In this document: piece after piece, positions 44,830 to 54,959 of the stretch
Layout of the letters: each line of letters opens with the position of its first letter
Position numbering within the stretch: position 1 is the stretch's first letter
DNA from: Dyadobacter sp. LHD-138
GTDB lineage: Bacteria > Bacteroidota > Bacteroidia > Cytophagales > Spirosomataceae
Direction: 5' to 3'
Assembly (NCBI RefSeq): GCF_030929615.1
Contig: NZ_JAVFVU010000005.1
Span: forward strand, 186,001-250,000
Length of the DNA: 64,000 nucleotides
Translations under genes and position numbers: made by a program
The notes under the pieces: model-generated
The model's input: only the letters and a program-made list of their open reading frames with translations
Database searches by the model: none
What the model was told of the DNA's origin: nothing

Positions 44830-45402
44830 ATGCTGAATCTTATACTATTTGGTCCTCCGGGCGCCGGAAAAGGCACCCAAAGTGAGAAAATTATAGCAGA
44901 ATACAAACTCATTCACCTTTCTACGGGCGACTTGCTTCGTTCTGAAATTCAGGGAGGTACCGAATTAGGACTTAAAGCAAAAACCTTAATGGACCAGGGT
45001 TTGCTGGTTCCTGACGAAGTTGTTATCGGGATGATCGACAACAAACTTAAGGAACACAAAGACGGACCAGGATTTATTTTCGATGGTTTTCCGAGAACGG
45101 TAGCACAGTCGGAAGCATTGGATGCCCTTTTGGCAACTTATGACGAAAGTATTTCTGTGATGGTAGCATTGGTTGTTGACGACAACGAACTGCTTGCCCG
45201 TTTGTTAAACAGAGGAAAAACTTCCGGCAGACCGGACGACCAGAATGAAGAGCTGATCAGCAAACGCATTCAGGAATACAACAGCAAGACAAAACCTGTG
45301 GCTGACTATTATCAGGCACAAGGAAAATATATAGCGATTAATGGTATAGGGGAGATCGAAACGATTTTCGAAGGCATAGCCGGGGCTATTGAGCAAGCAT
45401 AA
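44830..45402 (+). CDS. adk: Adenylate kinase
   Basis: A 190-residue adenylate kinase with the P-loop GPPGAGKGTQ at residues 8-17 and the AMP-site STGDLLR. DGFPRTVAQ and RGKTSGRPDD mark the lid and its neighbourhood; the LID is the short bacterial form without zinc cysteines, usual in Bacteroidota. It interconverts 2 ADP and ATP + AMP in the cytoplasm. It has tandem promoter-like elements and is followed by a terminator and then obgE on the same strand, 120 bases later. Confidence 0.97.
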   Translation: MLNLILFGPPGAGKGTQSEKIIAEYKLIHLSTGDLLRSEIQGGTELGLKAKTLMDQGLLVPDEVVIGMIDNKLKEHKDGPGFIFDGFPRTVAQSEALDALLATYDESISVMVALVVDDNELLARLLNRGKTSGRPDDQNEELISKRIQEYNSKTKPVADYYQAQGKYIAINGIGEIETIFEGIAGAIEQA

Positions 45403-45412
45403 CATCAATTTC

Positions 45413-45464
45413 AAAGAGGTGCGGAGAACGAGGTTTTTGGGGCCTGATTTCTGCACCTTTTTGC
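45413..45464 (+). terminator. Probable terminator after adk
   Basis: AAAGAGGTGC (45413-45422) pairs with GCACCTTTTT (45453-45462, one G-T pair) around a 30-base loop, ending in T residues. The long loop makes it less certain. Confidence 0.5.
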
Positions 45465-45522
45465 TGTAAAAACAATACTGTAAATTACACTTCTCATTTT
45501 ATCTTAACAACGGCAGCAGGGT

Positions 45523-46530
45523 ATGGCATCTTCCAACTTTATAGATTACGTAAAAATAAATGTTCGTTCCGGTGCAGGTGGCGCGGGCGCATTACACTTT
45601 CGCCGTGAAAAACACGTTGAAAAAGGTGGCCCGGATGGTGGAGACGGAGGCCGTGGCGGTCACGTGATCCTGAAAGGCACTACGCAGGTCTGGACACTTT
45701 TACATTTAAAATATACAAAACACATCCGTGCATTCGATGGCAAAGGAGGTGAAGGAGGAAGAAGGAAAGGCGCTGACGGAAAGGACATTATCCTGGAAGT
45801 TCCGTTGGGAACCATTGCCCGTGATGTGGAAACCGGAGAACAGCTTCTTGAAATAACAGAAGATGGTCAGGAAGTGATTTTGATGAAAGGCGGCAGAGGC
45901 GGAATGGGAAATGATCATTTCAAATCATCAACAAACCAGACGCCTCAGCATGCACAAACCGGTGATCCTTCGGTGGAATCCTGGATTATCCTCGAATTGA
46001 AAGTATTGGCCGATGTTGGTCTGGTTGGTTTCCCGAATGCCGGAAAATCAACATTACTTTCTGTGGTTTCGGCTGCACGTCCTGAAATTGCGGATTATCC
46101 GTTTACGACGCTTGTGCCCAACCTGGGTGTGGTGGCTTACCGTAATTACAAGTCATTCGTCATGGCAGATATTCCAGGCATTATTGAAGGCGCTTCACAG
46201 GGAAAAGGCCTTGGACTGCGTTTCCTGCGCCACATCGAAAGAAATTCGATTCTGCTGTTCATGGTTCCGGCCGACAGTGAAGACATTGAAGCCGAATACA
46301 ATACGCTTGTGAATGAGCTTCAGCTTTATAACCCGTCGCTTTTGGACAAACACCGGCTTCTGGCTATTTCCAAAATGGATATGTTGTTTGATGAAGAGCG
46401 TGAAGAAATTGCTAAGAAACTGCCAAAGGGTATTTCCTGTACGTTTATTTCTTCATTGACCGAGGAAGGGATCGATCAGCTGAAAGATAAAATCTGGGAA
46501 TTGCTCCACGAGGCCAACCCCGTTGTGTAA
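45523..46530 (+). CDS. obgE: GTPase ObgE/CgtA
   Basis: A 335-residue Obg GTPase. The N-terminal glycine-rich Obg fold is clear ([34 protein letters not shown], about 12-90). The G domain follows with G1 [12 protein letters not shown]3 DIPGII and G4 SKMD. It associates with the 50S ribosomal subunit and is essential in most bacteria. The C-terminal OCT domain is short or absent, as in many Bacteroidota. The gene follows adk by 120 bases. Confidence 0.96.
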   Translation: MASSNFIDYVKINVRSGAGGAGALHFRREKHVEKGGPDGGDGGRGGHVILKGTTQVWTLLHLKYTKHIRAFDGKGGEGGRRKGADGKDIILEVPLGTIARDVETGEQLLEITEDGQEVILMKGGRGGMGNDHFKSSTNQTPQHAQTGDPSVESWIILELKVLADVGLVGFPNAGKSTLLSVVSAARPEIADYPFTTLVPNLGVVAYRNYKSFVMADIPGIIEGASQGKGLGLRFLRHIERNSILLFMVPADSEDIEAEYNTLVNELQLYNPSLLDKHRLLAISKMDMLFDEEREEIAKKLPKGISCTFISSLTEEGIDQLKDKIWELLHEANPVV

Positions 46531-46632
46531 CAGCTTCCGTTAAATAAATTAAGAGATACATATTTTTAAAACCGACCATTTAGAGCCTTCTTTGCGTTCA
46601 AGAAGCCGTAGCCATGTGTTGTCCTGATTTTC

Positions 46633-49600
46633 ATGAAGCCTAATTTATCCTCGTTTTTTTGCTCTACACTATTATTATGTCTGGGTTTACTTCCCGTATT
46701 TGGACAAATAAATATTGACTATCCGGCCAACAGGGCTGTTTTTCAACGTGATAAAGGTAATAACGCCACCATTTATGTTGCGGGCAGTTATACCAAAATT
46801 ATCGACCGTGTAGAAGCCAGGCTCAATGCGATCAACGGAGGCTCCTCCACAAACTGGGCGACCATCCAGTCAAACGTGCAGGGCGGTGTTTATTCGGGAA
46901 GCATTGATGCAACCGGCGGCTGGTATGAGCTTCAGGTTCGTGGATGGAATGGCGATCAGCTGGTAGGTTCCACACAGATTTCAAGGGTCGGTATTGGAGA
47001 AGTTTTCTTAATCAGCGGGCAATCCAACGCACAGGGTTATAAAAATTACGGTGGTCCCGGCGCAGGCGACGACCGTGTAAACTGTGTCAATTATTACAAT
47101 GAGGGGCAGCCTAACAGCGATTTATCCGCACCCACTTTTTCTCATCTGGACTCAGATTCCTACATCGCACCACGCGGAAATTCAGCCTGGTCGTGGGGAA
47201 AACTGGGTGATTTGCTGGCAAACCGGTTCGGGGTTCCGATTTTATTTTACAACATCGGATGGTACGGTTCCGCCGTGAAAAACTGGCGGGAAAGTATCAA
47301 TGGTACCGCCTACTCAGTATACAATGGAGAGGCTTTTTACCCAAGCGGCGCGCCTTATGGAAATCTTCGGTCTGTCCTTCAGTATTACGTGCCTGCCACC
47401 GGCATCCGCGCGGTGTTATGGTTTCAGGGGGAAGCAGAAATAACAGATCAGAACAGCACGACAAGTTCTTACTTCAATGATCTTTCCACGGTGATCCAGA
47501 GTTCCCGGAATGAATCCGGAAAAAATCTATCCTGGATGGTTAGTCTCACTTCTTATAGCAACGATACCGGTGTAAATACCAAGGCGACAGCTGGACAGCA
47601 ACAAGTGATTTCATCCGTGCCCAATGTATTTGCAGGCCCCAATACCGATGCCGTACAAGTGCCCCGCATTGATGGCGTACACTTCCAGGGGGATGGTTTG
47701 GTACAACTGGCAGAAGCCTGGAGTGCTCAGATTAATGATGATTTCATGGCAAGGTCCGAGCCTTTTAAGGCCGTAAGTCCTTTGAAACTTTCGGCTTCCT
47801 GTGCGGGCAACAATAACCTGAGATTATCAGTCAATACCGATGGTTATTCCGCCTTTAACTGGAATAATGGCCAAAACGAAAGCAGCATCCAGGTAGGAAA
47901 CGGAACCTACCGTGCCCGGGCAAGAGACAGTCATAACAATATTATCTTCTCTCCGGAAGTGAAAATTAATGAAAGTATACAACCGGCCCAGCCCGTCCTT
48001 ACACTTCAGGGAAGTAACCCCGTTTGTAAGGGAAATACGGCTACATTAATCTCGAATACAACAGAAAACCTTAAATGGAATACCGGCCAAACGGCTGACC
48101 GAATCACCATCAGTACCGGCGGAGAATATTTTGTCACGACTAAAAATGCTTATGGATGTGAAACGAGTTCCTTCAGGATTGCAATCGAAGTACTTACTTC
48201 ACCTCTGCCGGACAAACCTGCCATTGCGGTTACAGGAGCACTGACATTTTGCGATGGCGGCGTTGTTGCCTTGAAATCAAGTTCAATAGTTAAAAGTATT
48301 TGGTCAAATGGTGCAACCGACGCGAGCGTTTCCATCAGGACATCCGGTCAGTATACCGTAAGGGCAGTAGATAACTTTGGATGTTTTTCGCCGGATTCTG
48401 ATCCCGTTACGGTTAAAGTGAATCCTTTGCCTGCCAAACCAACCATTGGTCTGAGCCGGTCTCCTATCTTTTGCGAAGGAGAGAACGTGGTAATGACATC
48501 CAATTACGACAGCGGCAACATCTGGAATACGAACGTAACTTCAAAAGCGATTACCATTACAACGGCAGGTACATTCAGCCTGATGCAGCGTGACGGGAAT
48601 GGCTGTGAATCCACATCTGATCCGATCACGACAAAGGTTAATCCTTTACCTGCGACACCAACCATCAGCTCCTTGCGCCCCACGACCTTCTGCGACCGTG
48701 ATTATACGACTTTGCAGGGCAGTGAGACTTATGCCTACCAATGGAGCAACGGAGGCACAAACCGCGAAGTGGAAATACGGACTTCCGGTAATTATACCCT
48801 TTCGGCAAAAGATGCCAACGGATGTTTGTCAATACCTTCCAGCGGTATCAAAGTGGTTGTCAATCCGCTTCCGCCAAAGCCTGTAATTACGGCAAGCGGC
48901 CCGACAACTTTCTGCGCTGATGCCAGTGTTAACCTGCAGTCGAACGATGCTGCAAAATATGTCTGGAACACCGGAGCAGAAACCAAGACCATTAACACCA
49001 ACGTTTCCGGAGATTATTCGGTAAAAACCATCAATGAATTCACTTGTTATTCGGATCCATCGGACGCCATAAGAATTAACGTACTCGCATTGCCACCTGC
49101 CCCACTCGTTCAGGCACTCGGTCCTGTTTCATTCTGTGATGGCGATGCTGTGACACTTAGCGCTTCAAACGGTACCTCATTCTTCTGGAATACCGGGGAA
49201 CAAAACAACCTCCTGGAAGTAAGCAATTCGGGAAGCTATAAGGCACGTGTTCAGGATAACCAAGGCTGCTTCTCGCCTTTTTCAAGGGAAATAGTCGTGG
49301 AGGTAAAACCTTTGCCATCCAAACCTACAATCAGACAAGTGGGTACTTTTACATTAATGGCCGAAAACAATATCAACGACGGCGATCATGTATGGCAACT
49401 CAACGGTACCAATCTTACGGAAAATGGAACCACCCTGAAAGCTATAAAATCCGGGTCTTACGTTGCCAACAACACGGTGATATACAGCCCGACACTTACC
49501 TGTTTTTCTGATTTTTCAGAACCCTTTATTTTCACGCTGAATACACAAGGCGGAACAGTCAGTGTGTATCCGAATCCTAGTTCTACCGGATCATTCACGA

Positions 49601-49797
49601 TTGAGACAATGGATGATCTTAAAGACGCCACGATACAGGTTTTCGACCTGACCGGCAAGCTGATAAGGACTTACGAATCAGTAAATTTTAACGAAAGAAG
49701 ATTTATCGATTTGTCTTTACTTTCAAATGGAATGTATATCTTGTCCATTCAGTCAGGAGATTTCAAGAAGACGAAAAAAATTAGTATAATCCAATAA
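46633..49797 (+). CDS. SGNH esterase (sialate O-acetylesterase-like) with six Ig-like repeats and T9SS domain
   Basis: A 1054-residue surface protein. A signal peptide ends at FGQ (residue 25). The SGNH catalytic domain has GQSNAQG at 129-135 (nucleophile Ser131), WFQGEAE at 263-269 and the Asp/His pair in IDGVHF (D347, H350), the sialate-O-acetylesterase set. From about 452 to 893 come six ~72-residue Ig-like repeats, each with a WNTG-like core, a SGxYxV segment, a GC.S motif and a PLPxxPxI junction; cysteines may form disulphides. The C-terminal T9SS type-A domain starts YPNPSSTGSF. It likely deacetylates glycans on or near the cell surface. The GT-C gene follows by 72 bases and the paralogue at 51675 shares the catalytic motifs. 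Confidence 0.9.
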   Translation: MKPNLSSFFCSTLLLCLGLLPVFGQINIDYPANRAVFQRDKGNNATIYVAGSYTKIIDRVEARLNAINGGSSTNWATIQSNVQGGVYSGSIDATGGWYELQVRGWNGDQLVGSTQISRVGIGEVFLISGQSNAQGYKNYGGPGAGDDRVNCVNYYNEGQPNSDLSAPTFSHLDSDSYIAPRGNSAWSWGKLGDLLANRFGVPILFYNIGWYGSAVKNWRESINGTAYSVYNGEAFYPSGAPYGNLRSVLQYYVPATGIRAVLWFQGEAEITDQNSTTSSYFNDLSTVIQSSRNESGKNLSWMVSLTSYSNDTGVNTKATAGQQQVISSVPNVFAGPNTDAVQVPRIDGVHFQGDGLVQLAEAWSAQINDDFMARSEPFKAVSPLKLSASCAGNNNLRLSVNTDGYSAFNWNNGQNESSIQVGNGTYRARARDSHNNIIFSPEVKINESIQPAQPVLTLQGSNPVCKGNTATLISNTTENLKWNTGQTADRITISTGGEYFVTTKNAYGCETSSFRIAIEVLTSPLPDKPAIAVTGALTFCDGGVVALKSSSIVKSIWSNGATDASVSIRTSGQYTVRAVDNFGCFSPDSDPVTVKVNPLPAKPTIGLSRSPIFCEGENVVMTSNYDSGNIWNTNVTSKAITITTAGTFSLMQRDGNGCESTSDPITTKVNPLPATPTISSLRPTTFCDRDYTTLQGSETYAYQWSNGGTNREVEIRTSGNYTLSAKDANGCLSIPSSGIKVVVNPLPPKPVITASGPTTFCADASVNLQSNDAAKYVWNTGAETKTINTNVSGDYSVKTINEFTCYSDPSDAIRINVLALPPAPLVQALGPVSFCDGDAVTLSASNGTSFFWNTGEQNNLLEVSNSGSYKARVQDNQGCFSPFSREIVVEVKPLPSKPTIRQVGTFTLMAENNINDGDHVWQLNGTNLTENGTTLKAIKSGSYVANNTVIYSPTLTCFSDFSEPFIFTLNTQGGTVSVYPNPSSTGSFTIETMDDLKDATIQVFDLTGKLIRTYESVNFNERRFIDLSLLSNGMYILSIQSGDFKKTKKISIIQ

Positions 49798-49869
49798 TAT
49801 TTTAGGACCAAGTGCGATTGTCCTTTGCCAATTCAGAGTTCTTTTTTTACAAAAATTGTATCCTCTTTT

Positions 49870-51504
49870 ATGGAAAGTCGTTTACGCGTAAACTGGTTAG
49901 CCCCAATTGGCTACTTTATTGTATGGTTTTTTATCGGAATTTTTATAGTCAAGGATTACGGCGTAACGTGGGATGAGCCCATCATGCGACAGCTCGGGCT
50001 GGTTGGCTTAAAGTATCTTAATAATGTATTGGGGCATCCTTTCACCATCCCCATCAGCAATCAGATTGAAGACTTCAGCACGTTCATCAACCACGAATAC
50101 GGAAGTTTGTTTGAAATAATTCTCGCCGGTGCTGAATTAGCTTTCATCAAACCTATGGTGTATGACTATCTTCAGATGGATGGTTCCGCTTATTTTCTTC
50201 GTCATATCATCACCTGGCTTGTCTTTTGGTTATCCAGTATTTTCTTTTACAAACTCGTCAGACTCCGCGTCAGCAATACTTTTATTGCGTTACTTGGCAC
50301 TTCTGTTTACCTGCTCTCACCAAGAATATTTGCAGATTCTTTTTACAACTCAAAAGATATCATTTTTCTGGCGTTTTTTGTGATCAATACCTACACCCTT
50401 TCGCTCCTGTTTTCAAAATTTACTTTTAAACATGCATTTTTTCATGGCATGTCTACGGGATTTTTGATTTCCATACGATTGATGGGCATTATTTCGGTTG
50501 CACTTTCTCTGGCTTTTATTGCGGCCTATATCCTGTTTAACGTAAAAAAACCGGCTATCAAAAATAGCCTGCTGGTTGTTGGGACATACCTTTTGTCTGC
50601 ATCGGTTTTTATTTATCTGCTGTGGCCTTTTTTATGGGAAAGCCCTTTTTCAAGATTTTTTGAAGCCCTACGGCTGATGGCTCACTTCGTCCGTCAGGAT
50701 AGTCCTATGCTTTACCGGGGCGAGTTTATCAACAGGGATCAGATTCCCTGGCATTATGTACCGGTTTGGCTGCTCATTACCATTCCGCCTTTTTATCTGT
50801 TTCTCGGTTTTGTGGCAGGTGTTGTGACGCTGTACGCCTTCGGAAAAGAATTTATCCGGCGAAACTTTCCTGCCATTCCTCTCATCGATTTGTACGTCAT
50901 TGCATCGCTGATTCTTCCGATAGCATCCATCATCTTCCTTAATTCAATCATTTATGACGGATGGCGGCATCTCTTTTACCTGCATGCCTTTATTTCCTAT
51001 CTCGCCACACTAGGGGGATATTTTATCGTCAGGGCAGTTTCAGAAAAATATGCGCTGTATGCAAAACTGGCGTGGGTAGCCGGTCTTTTATTCTATGCCG
51101 GTATCATCATCAAAATGCACCCGCAGCAGCAGGTTTATTTTACCATGTTCAATAAGCATCCGCAGACAGCCTATGAACTTGATTACTGGGGCCATTCCTA
51201 TAAAGAATCCCTGGAATGGCTTTGTAAAAATTCCAGTAAGGATACCATTAAAATTGCTTACATCAGGATAGGAAATCAGCCAATGACGATGAATAAAAGG
51301 TTATTGGCCCCCAAGGACCGCAACAGGATTGTTTTTACTTCATCGCTGAGAGAAAGTGATTATTATATCACCAATTATAAATTTGGCGATCATGATATCC
51401 TCACCGGAAAACATATTGATATCACAGACAGCCTGGACAAAGAAATTTACAATATTGCCCCGATGGGCTATAAAATAAATACTGTTTTTTCCGTTAAGAA
51501 ATAG
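49870..51504 (+). CDS. GT-C family membrane glycosyltransferase-like protein
   Basis: A 544-residue polytopic membrane protein from ATG 49870 (a TTG at 49825 gives 15 more residues). About ten membrane helices are visible. The early periplasmic loop DYGVTWDEPIMRQ carries the acidic motif found in GT39/ArnT-like GT-C enzymes, and YDGWRHLFYLHAF with a C-terminal periplasmic tail (residues about 455-544) completes the pattern. Such enzymes move sugars from polyprenyl carriers to lipid, glycan or protein at the periplasmic face. Its neighbours are two secreted SGNH esterases, so a surface glycan pathway is suggested. The exact donor and acceptor are unknown. Confidence 0.75.
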   Translation: MESRLRVNWLAPIGYFIVWFFIGIFIVKDYGVTWDEPIMRQLGLVGLKYLNNVLGHPFTIPISNQIEDFSTFINHEYGSLFEIILAGAELAFIKPMVYDYLQMDGSAYFLRHIITWLVFWLSSIFFYKLVRLRVSNTFIALLGTSVYLLSPRIFADSFYNSKDIIFLAFFVINTYTLSLLFSKFTFKHAFFHGMSTGFLISIRLMGIISVALSLAFIAAYILFNVKKPAIKNSLLVVGTYLLSASVFIYLLWPFLWESPFSRFFEALRLMAHFVRQDSPMLYRGEFINRDQIPWHYVPVWLLITIPPFYLFLGFVAGVVTLYAFGKEFIRRNFPAIPLIDLYVIASLILPIASIIFLNSIIYDGWRHLFYLHAFISYLATLGGYFIVRAVSEKYALYAKLAWVAGLLFYAGIIIKMHPQQQVYFTMFNKHPQTAYELDYWGHSYKESLEWLCKNSSKDTIKIAYIRIGNQPMTMNKRLLAPKDRNRIVFTSSLRESDYYITNYKFGDHDILTGKHIDITDSLDKEIYNIAPMGYKINTVFSVKK

Positions 51505-51674
51505 CTGAATTTACCTGCCACGACCTACGTATTTTAATTAAAAGAAGTTACAATTAAAAAGAAGTATCTCAAAACCAGAACAAATCTTTAAATTCGCCAG
51601 AATTTTCAGACATTTTCCAGGCCGGTACTATTTGCAAAATTGTCATAACCTGAATACTTTTTAATTCTAATATA

Positions 51675-53810
51675 ATGCTTGATAAAATTTTTACCTTTTC
51701 TTGTCTTCGGATCTGGCTACTTCTTATTTTAATTCCTTTTGGACTAAGCGCCCAAATAAAAATTACTTCACCGGTAGAGCGGGCTGTTTATCAGCGCAGT
51801 GCCAGCGGTCAGGCAACTGTTTCTGTTTCCGGAAATTACACCGTACCGATTGACAAAATTGAACTGCGTGCCTTGCCCGTCATTGCCGGACAGGGTACTC
51901 CAACAGCCTGGGCCGTTTTACAAACCAATCCGTCTGGTGGTGTTTTCAGTGGCTCCATCACACTTCTGGGTGGCTGGTATACCCTGGAAGCCAGAGCTTC
52001 ATTGGCGGGAGAAATTGTCGGGCAAACCGCTGTTGTTTCCCGTATGGGTGTTGGCGAAGTGTTCATGATATCCGGACAATCCAATGCCCAGGGTGTAGAT
52101 TACACGGCCGTTACCAAACCTGCTGCTGTGGATGACCGGGTAAATTATCTCAACCAAAGTAATGTAGTAAATTCACTCGCCGATCCTTTGTATCCGGTTT
52201 TTGACCGGCTTAATGAGGCAAAAGACGACATTGGCCCGAGAGGTAAAAGCCCCTGGTGCTGGGGTATCCTGGGCGACTTATTGGCCCAGAAACTTAATGT
52301 GCCCATCTTGTTTATCAATTCCGCATGGGAAGGTACATCGATCAAATATTGGCGCGCAAGTGCGGAGGGGAAAGTCGCTAAAAACATGTACGGATTCACG
52401 TACCCCGACCAAATGCCCTACGCCAACCTTCGTATTTTCATGCAAAACACAGCAAAGCAATTTGGTGTGCGTGCGATATTGTGGATGCAGGGAGAAACCG
52501 ATACATTCCCGGAAGCTACCGGCTACGAAGAATATAGAAACAGCTTACAATTTGTAATGGATAAACTTGGGGCCGATATTAACGGGCGTGTAACCTGGGT
52601 AATAGCAAGAACGTCCAGAATTCGGAATGATGACGGGACATCCATCACCAGTCCTGCCGTGATCGGTGCGCAAAATGCGGTGATAGAAGGTCTTTTTAGC
52701 ACGGCATATCCTGGTCCGGAAACGGATGGACTCTTTCCTCAACGGGCTGATGGTACACACTTTGCCGGCAGCACCGGTACAGCAGGGCTTACGGTTCTGG
52801 CCAATGCCTGGAACAATACCCTTGACATCAACTTTTTTAATAAAGTAAGCCCTTTAGTACCCGCAGCGATGCCAGTCATCACCAGCGTCTGTGCGGCTAA
52901 CAATACCTCTTTGACACTCACTTTACCGGAAGGTTATGTTTCCTATAAATGGCTGCCAAGCTATGCAACCGGAAGAACCTTAACCGTTACCGGCCCCGGC
53001 GAGTATTATGCGCAATTAAAAGATGCTTATGGCAATACGGTCAACAGTCAGAAACTGATCGTGACCTCATCCATCAAACCTGTTACGCCAACGATCGTTC
53101 AATCGGGTTCACAGCAGGCATGTGCTGACTCAGCCTTCGTTTTCTCGCTGACTTCCAGCAATGACGATTACAGCTGGTTCAAACAAAACACAACCAATAT
53201 TCTCGCCACCGGCCCAACGTTTGCCGTTAAAGAAGCAGGAACTTATCAGGTGAAAAGTAAAAATGTATTTGGCTGTACGTCCGAAACCTCGGCCGCCGCG
53301 TCATTGATCATCCGTCCGCAGATCCCTCAGCCAACGATCGCCAAGTCTGGCCCTTTTACCATCATGGCTACGATTGCCGAAACGAATTTGAATGCGCAAT
53401 ATGACTGGAAAAGAGATGAAAAAATTCTGCTGAATCATACCAGTATTGTCAAAACCGATACCTCCGGGAGCTACGCAGCCCGTACAAAAGTGACTTACAC
53501 ACTGGGCAGCAATTCGCTTACCTGTTACTCTCCGTTTTCTCCCGCACAGGAAGTGATCACCAATGACAAAAATGACGTGGTTGTTTTTCCAAACCCGGGA
53601 CTTGCTGACGGCATTTACATCGAGTCGAGAGACAATATGAAAAACGCCGAAATTACAGTGTATGACATCTACGGCAGGGTTGTAGTTACACAAACGGAGG
53701 ATTTAACCAGCCGCGTAAAAATACACGTTCAGAATCTTACCACGGGTAAATATATCATCCGGGTTAAATCCGCAGAGGTAGATCTCAGCAAACAAATCAT
53801 GATAAGGTAA
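51675..53810 (+). CDS. SGNH esterase (sialate O-acetylesterase-like) with T9SS domain
   Basis: A 711-residue surface protein, paralogous to the one at 46633. Signal peptide ends at SAQ (27). GQSNAQG at 134-140 (Ser136), WMQGETD at 270-276 and RADGTH (D359, H362) make up the SGNH triad region. The following part has two or three Ig-like segments (about 398-620, with KPVTPTIVQSG and QPTIAKSGPFT junctions) rather than six. The T9SS domain begins FPNPGLADGIY near 637. The mature protein should act outside the cell on O-acetylated carbohydrate. It is separated from the GT-C gene by 170 bases, in which I see no strong promoter, and ends in a hairpin. Confidence 0.9.
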   Translation: MLDKIFTFSCLRIWLLLILIPFGLSAQIKITSPVERAVYQRSASGQATVSVSGNYTVPIDKIELRALPVIAGQGTPTAWAVLQTNPSGGVFSGSITLLGGWYTLEARASLAGEIVGQTAVVSRMGVGEVFMISGQSNAQGVDYTAVTKPAAVDDRVNYLNQSNVVNSLADPLYPVFDRLNEAKDDIGPRGKSPWCWGILGDLLAQKLNVPILFINSAWEGTSIKYWRASAEGKVAKNMYGFTYPDQMPYANLRIFMQNTAKQFGVRAILWMQGETDTFPEATGYEEYRNSLQFVMDKLGADINGRVTWVIARTSRIRNDDGTSITSPAVIGAQNAVIEGLFSTAYPGPETDGLFPQRADGTHFAGSTGTAGLTVLANAWNNTLDINFFNKVSPLVPAAMPVITSVCAANNTSLTLTLPEGYVSYKWLPSYATGRTLTVTGPGEYYAQLKDAYGNTVNSQKLIVTSSIKPVTPTIVQSGSQQACADSAFVFSLTSSNDDYSWFKQNTTNILATGPTFAVKEAGTYQVKSKNVFGCTSETSAAASLIIRPQIPQPTIAKSGPFTIMATIAETNLNAQYDWKRDEKILLNHTSIVKTDTSGSYAARTKVTYTLGSNSLTCYSPFSPAQEVITNDKNDVVVFPNPGLADGIYIESRDNMKNAEITVYDIYGRVVVTQTEDLTSRVKIHVQNLTTGKYIIRVKSAEVDLSKQIMIR

Positions 53811-53829
53811 ATATTTTATCTTTAAAAAA

Positions 53830-53867
53830 TACTAAATAAGCCACGGTCACCTGTGGCTTATTTAGTA
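53830..53867 (+). terminator. Hairpin after the second SGNH gene
   Basis: A perfect 15-bp inverted repeat (53830-53844 and 53853-53867) with an 8-base loop. No T-run follows on the plus strand, which is common for Bacteroidota terminators, so it is called with moderate confidence. Confidence 0.65.
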
Positions 53868-53909
53868 TGATACTAATTAGGTAAAAGATAAAGTAAAGAA
53901 TTTGATTGA

Positions 53910-53917
53910 TAAATTTG
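53910..53917 (+). promoter_or_regulatory. -7 element upstream of the nuo operon
   Basis: TAAATTTG is an exact TAnnTTTG match, about 90 bases before the nuoA ATG; no TTG at the right -33 spacing was found. Confidence 0.5.
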
Positions 53918-54006
53918 CAAAGGCTAATTTTGACAGTAATAAAGTTTTCCCTGGTGTTTATCCAACGGATCTCTGATAGCAGCATATCAATTGAAATTAA
54001 CAATCA

Positions 54007-54381
54007 ATGAATAATAACTATCTTCCTTCCGACTATTTACCAATTATTGTTCAGTTCATTCTGGCTGCCGGATTTATTGGCGGGACCATGATTGTGACCC
54101 ACTTAATTGGCCCAAGTCGTAAAAGCAAGCTTAAGGATGATCCTTTTGAATGCGGGATCGAATCCGTGGGTGATGCAAGAACACCCATTTCAGTTAAGTA
54201 TTTTTTAGTCGCTATTCTCTTCGTTCTTTTCGATGTCGAAGTAATATTTATGTATCCCTGGGCAGTCAATTTTAAAGAATTGGGAATGTTTGGGTTTGTG
54301 GAAATGTTATTGTTTATGGCATTACTTCTTTCCGGATTTTACTACATTATCCGTAAAGGCGTATTAAACTGGGAAGACTAG
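54007..54381 (+). CDS. nuoA: NADH-quinone oxidoreductase subunit A
   Basis: A 124-residue membrane subunit of complex I. The three helices are evident (IIVQFILAAGFIGGTMIVT, FLVAILFVLFDVEVIFMYPW, FVEMLLFMALLLSGFYYI). The loop KDDPFECGIESVGDA between helices 1 and 2 is the conserved NuoA signature near the quinone site. First gene of the nuo run; nuoB follows after 28 bases. Confidence 0.96.
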   Translation: MNNNYLPSDYLPIIVQFILAAGFIGGTMIVTHLIGPSRKSKLKDDPFECGIESVGDARTPISVKYFLVAILFVLFDVEVIFMYPWAVNFKELGMFGFVEMLLFMALLLSGFYYIIRKGVLNWED

Positions 54382-54409
54382 CATATAAAACATTGCAATA
54401 CAGCAGATT

Positions 54410-54952
54410 ATGAAAGAAGTAACGATAGCGGAAGCACCTCAGGGACATAGCGGATCAGGATTTTTTGCCACTTCATTTGATGAAGCAATCGGTCTTGCCA
54501 GAAGTTACTCACTTTGGCCTTTACCATTTGCGACCTCTTGCTGTGGTATCGAGTTTATGGCCACCATGGGGGCTCATTACGATATATCACGTTTCGGATC
54601 GGAACGCCCAAGTTTCTCACCCCGCCAGGCTGATTTGCTGATGGTGATGGGTACGATTGCCAAAAAAATGGCCCCGGTTGTTAAGCAGGTTTACCTTCAG
54701 ATGGCAGAGCCGCGCTGGGTTTTGGCCGTAGGAGCTTGTGCATCAAGCGGCGGTATTTTTGATACTTATAGTGTTTTGCAGGGTATTGACCGCATTATCC
54801 CTGTTGACATTTACGTACCAGGATGCCCTCCACGTCCCGAACAGATCATCGACGGACTTATGGGTATTCAGAAACTGGCGCAAAACGAAAAACTTCGTCG
54901 CAGAAACACCGACGAATACCAGGAACTTTTAGCATCCTATAATATTCAATAA
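54410..54952 (+). CDS. nuoB: NADH-quinone oxidoreductase subunit B
   Basis: A 180-residue subunit holding iron-sulfur cluster N2, the last carrier before quinone. The tandem cysteines ATSCCGIEFMA, plus VGACASSGG and PGCPPRPE, are the four ligands. It sits on the peripheral arm at the membrane interface with NuoD. The gene is directly upstream of nuoC (7 bases). Confidence 0.97.
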   Translation: MKEVTIAEAPQGHSGSGFFATSFDEAIGLARSYSLWPLPFATSCCGIEFMATMGAHYDISRFGSERPSFSPRQADLLMVMGTIAKKMAPVVKQVYLQMAEPRWVLAVGACASSGGIFDTYSVLQGIDRIIPVDIYVPGCPPRPEQIIDGLMGIQKLAQNEKLRRRNTDEYQELLASYNIQ

Positions 54953-54959
54953 TTACCCT

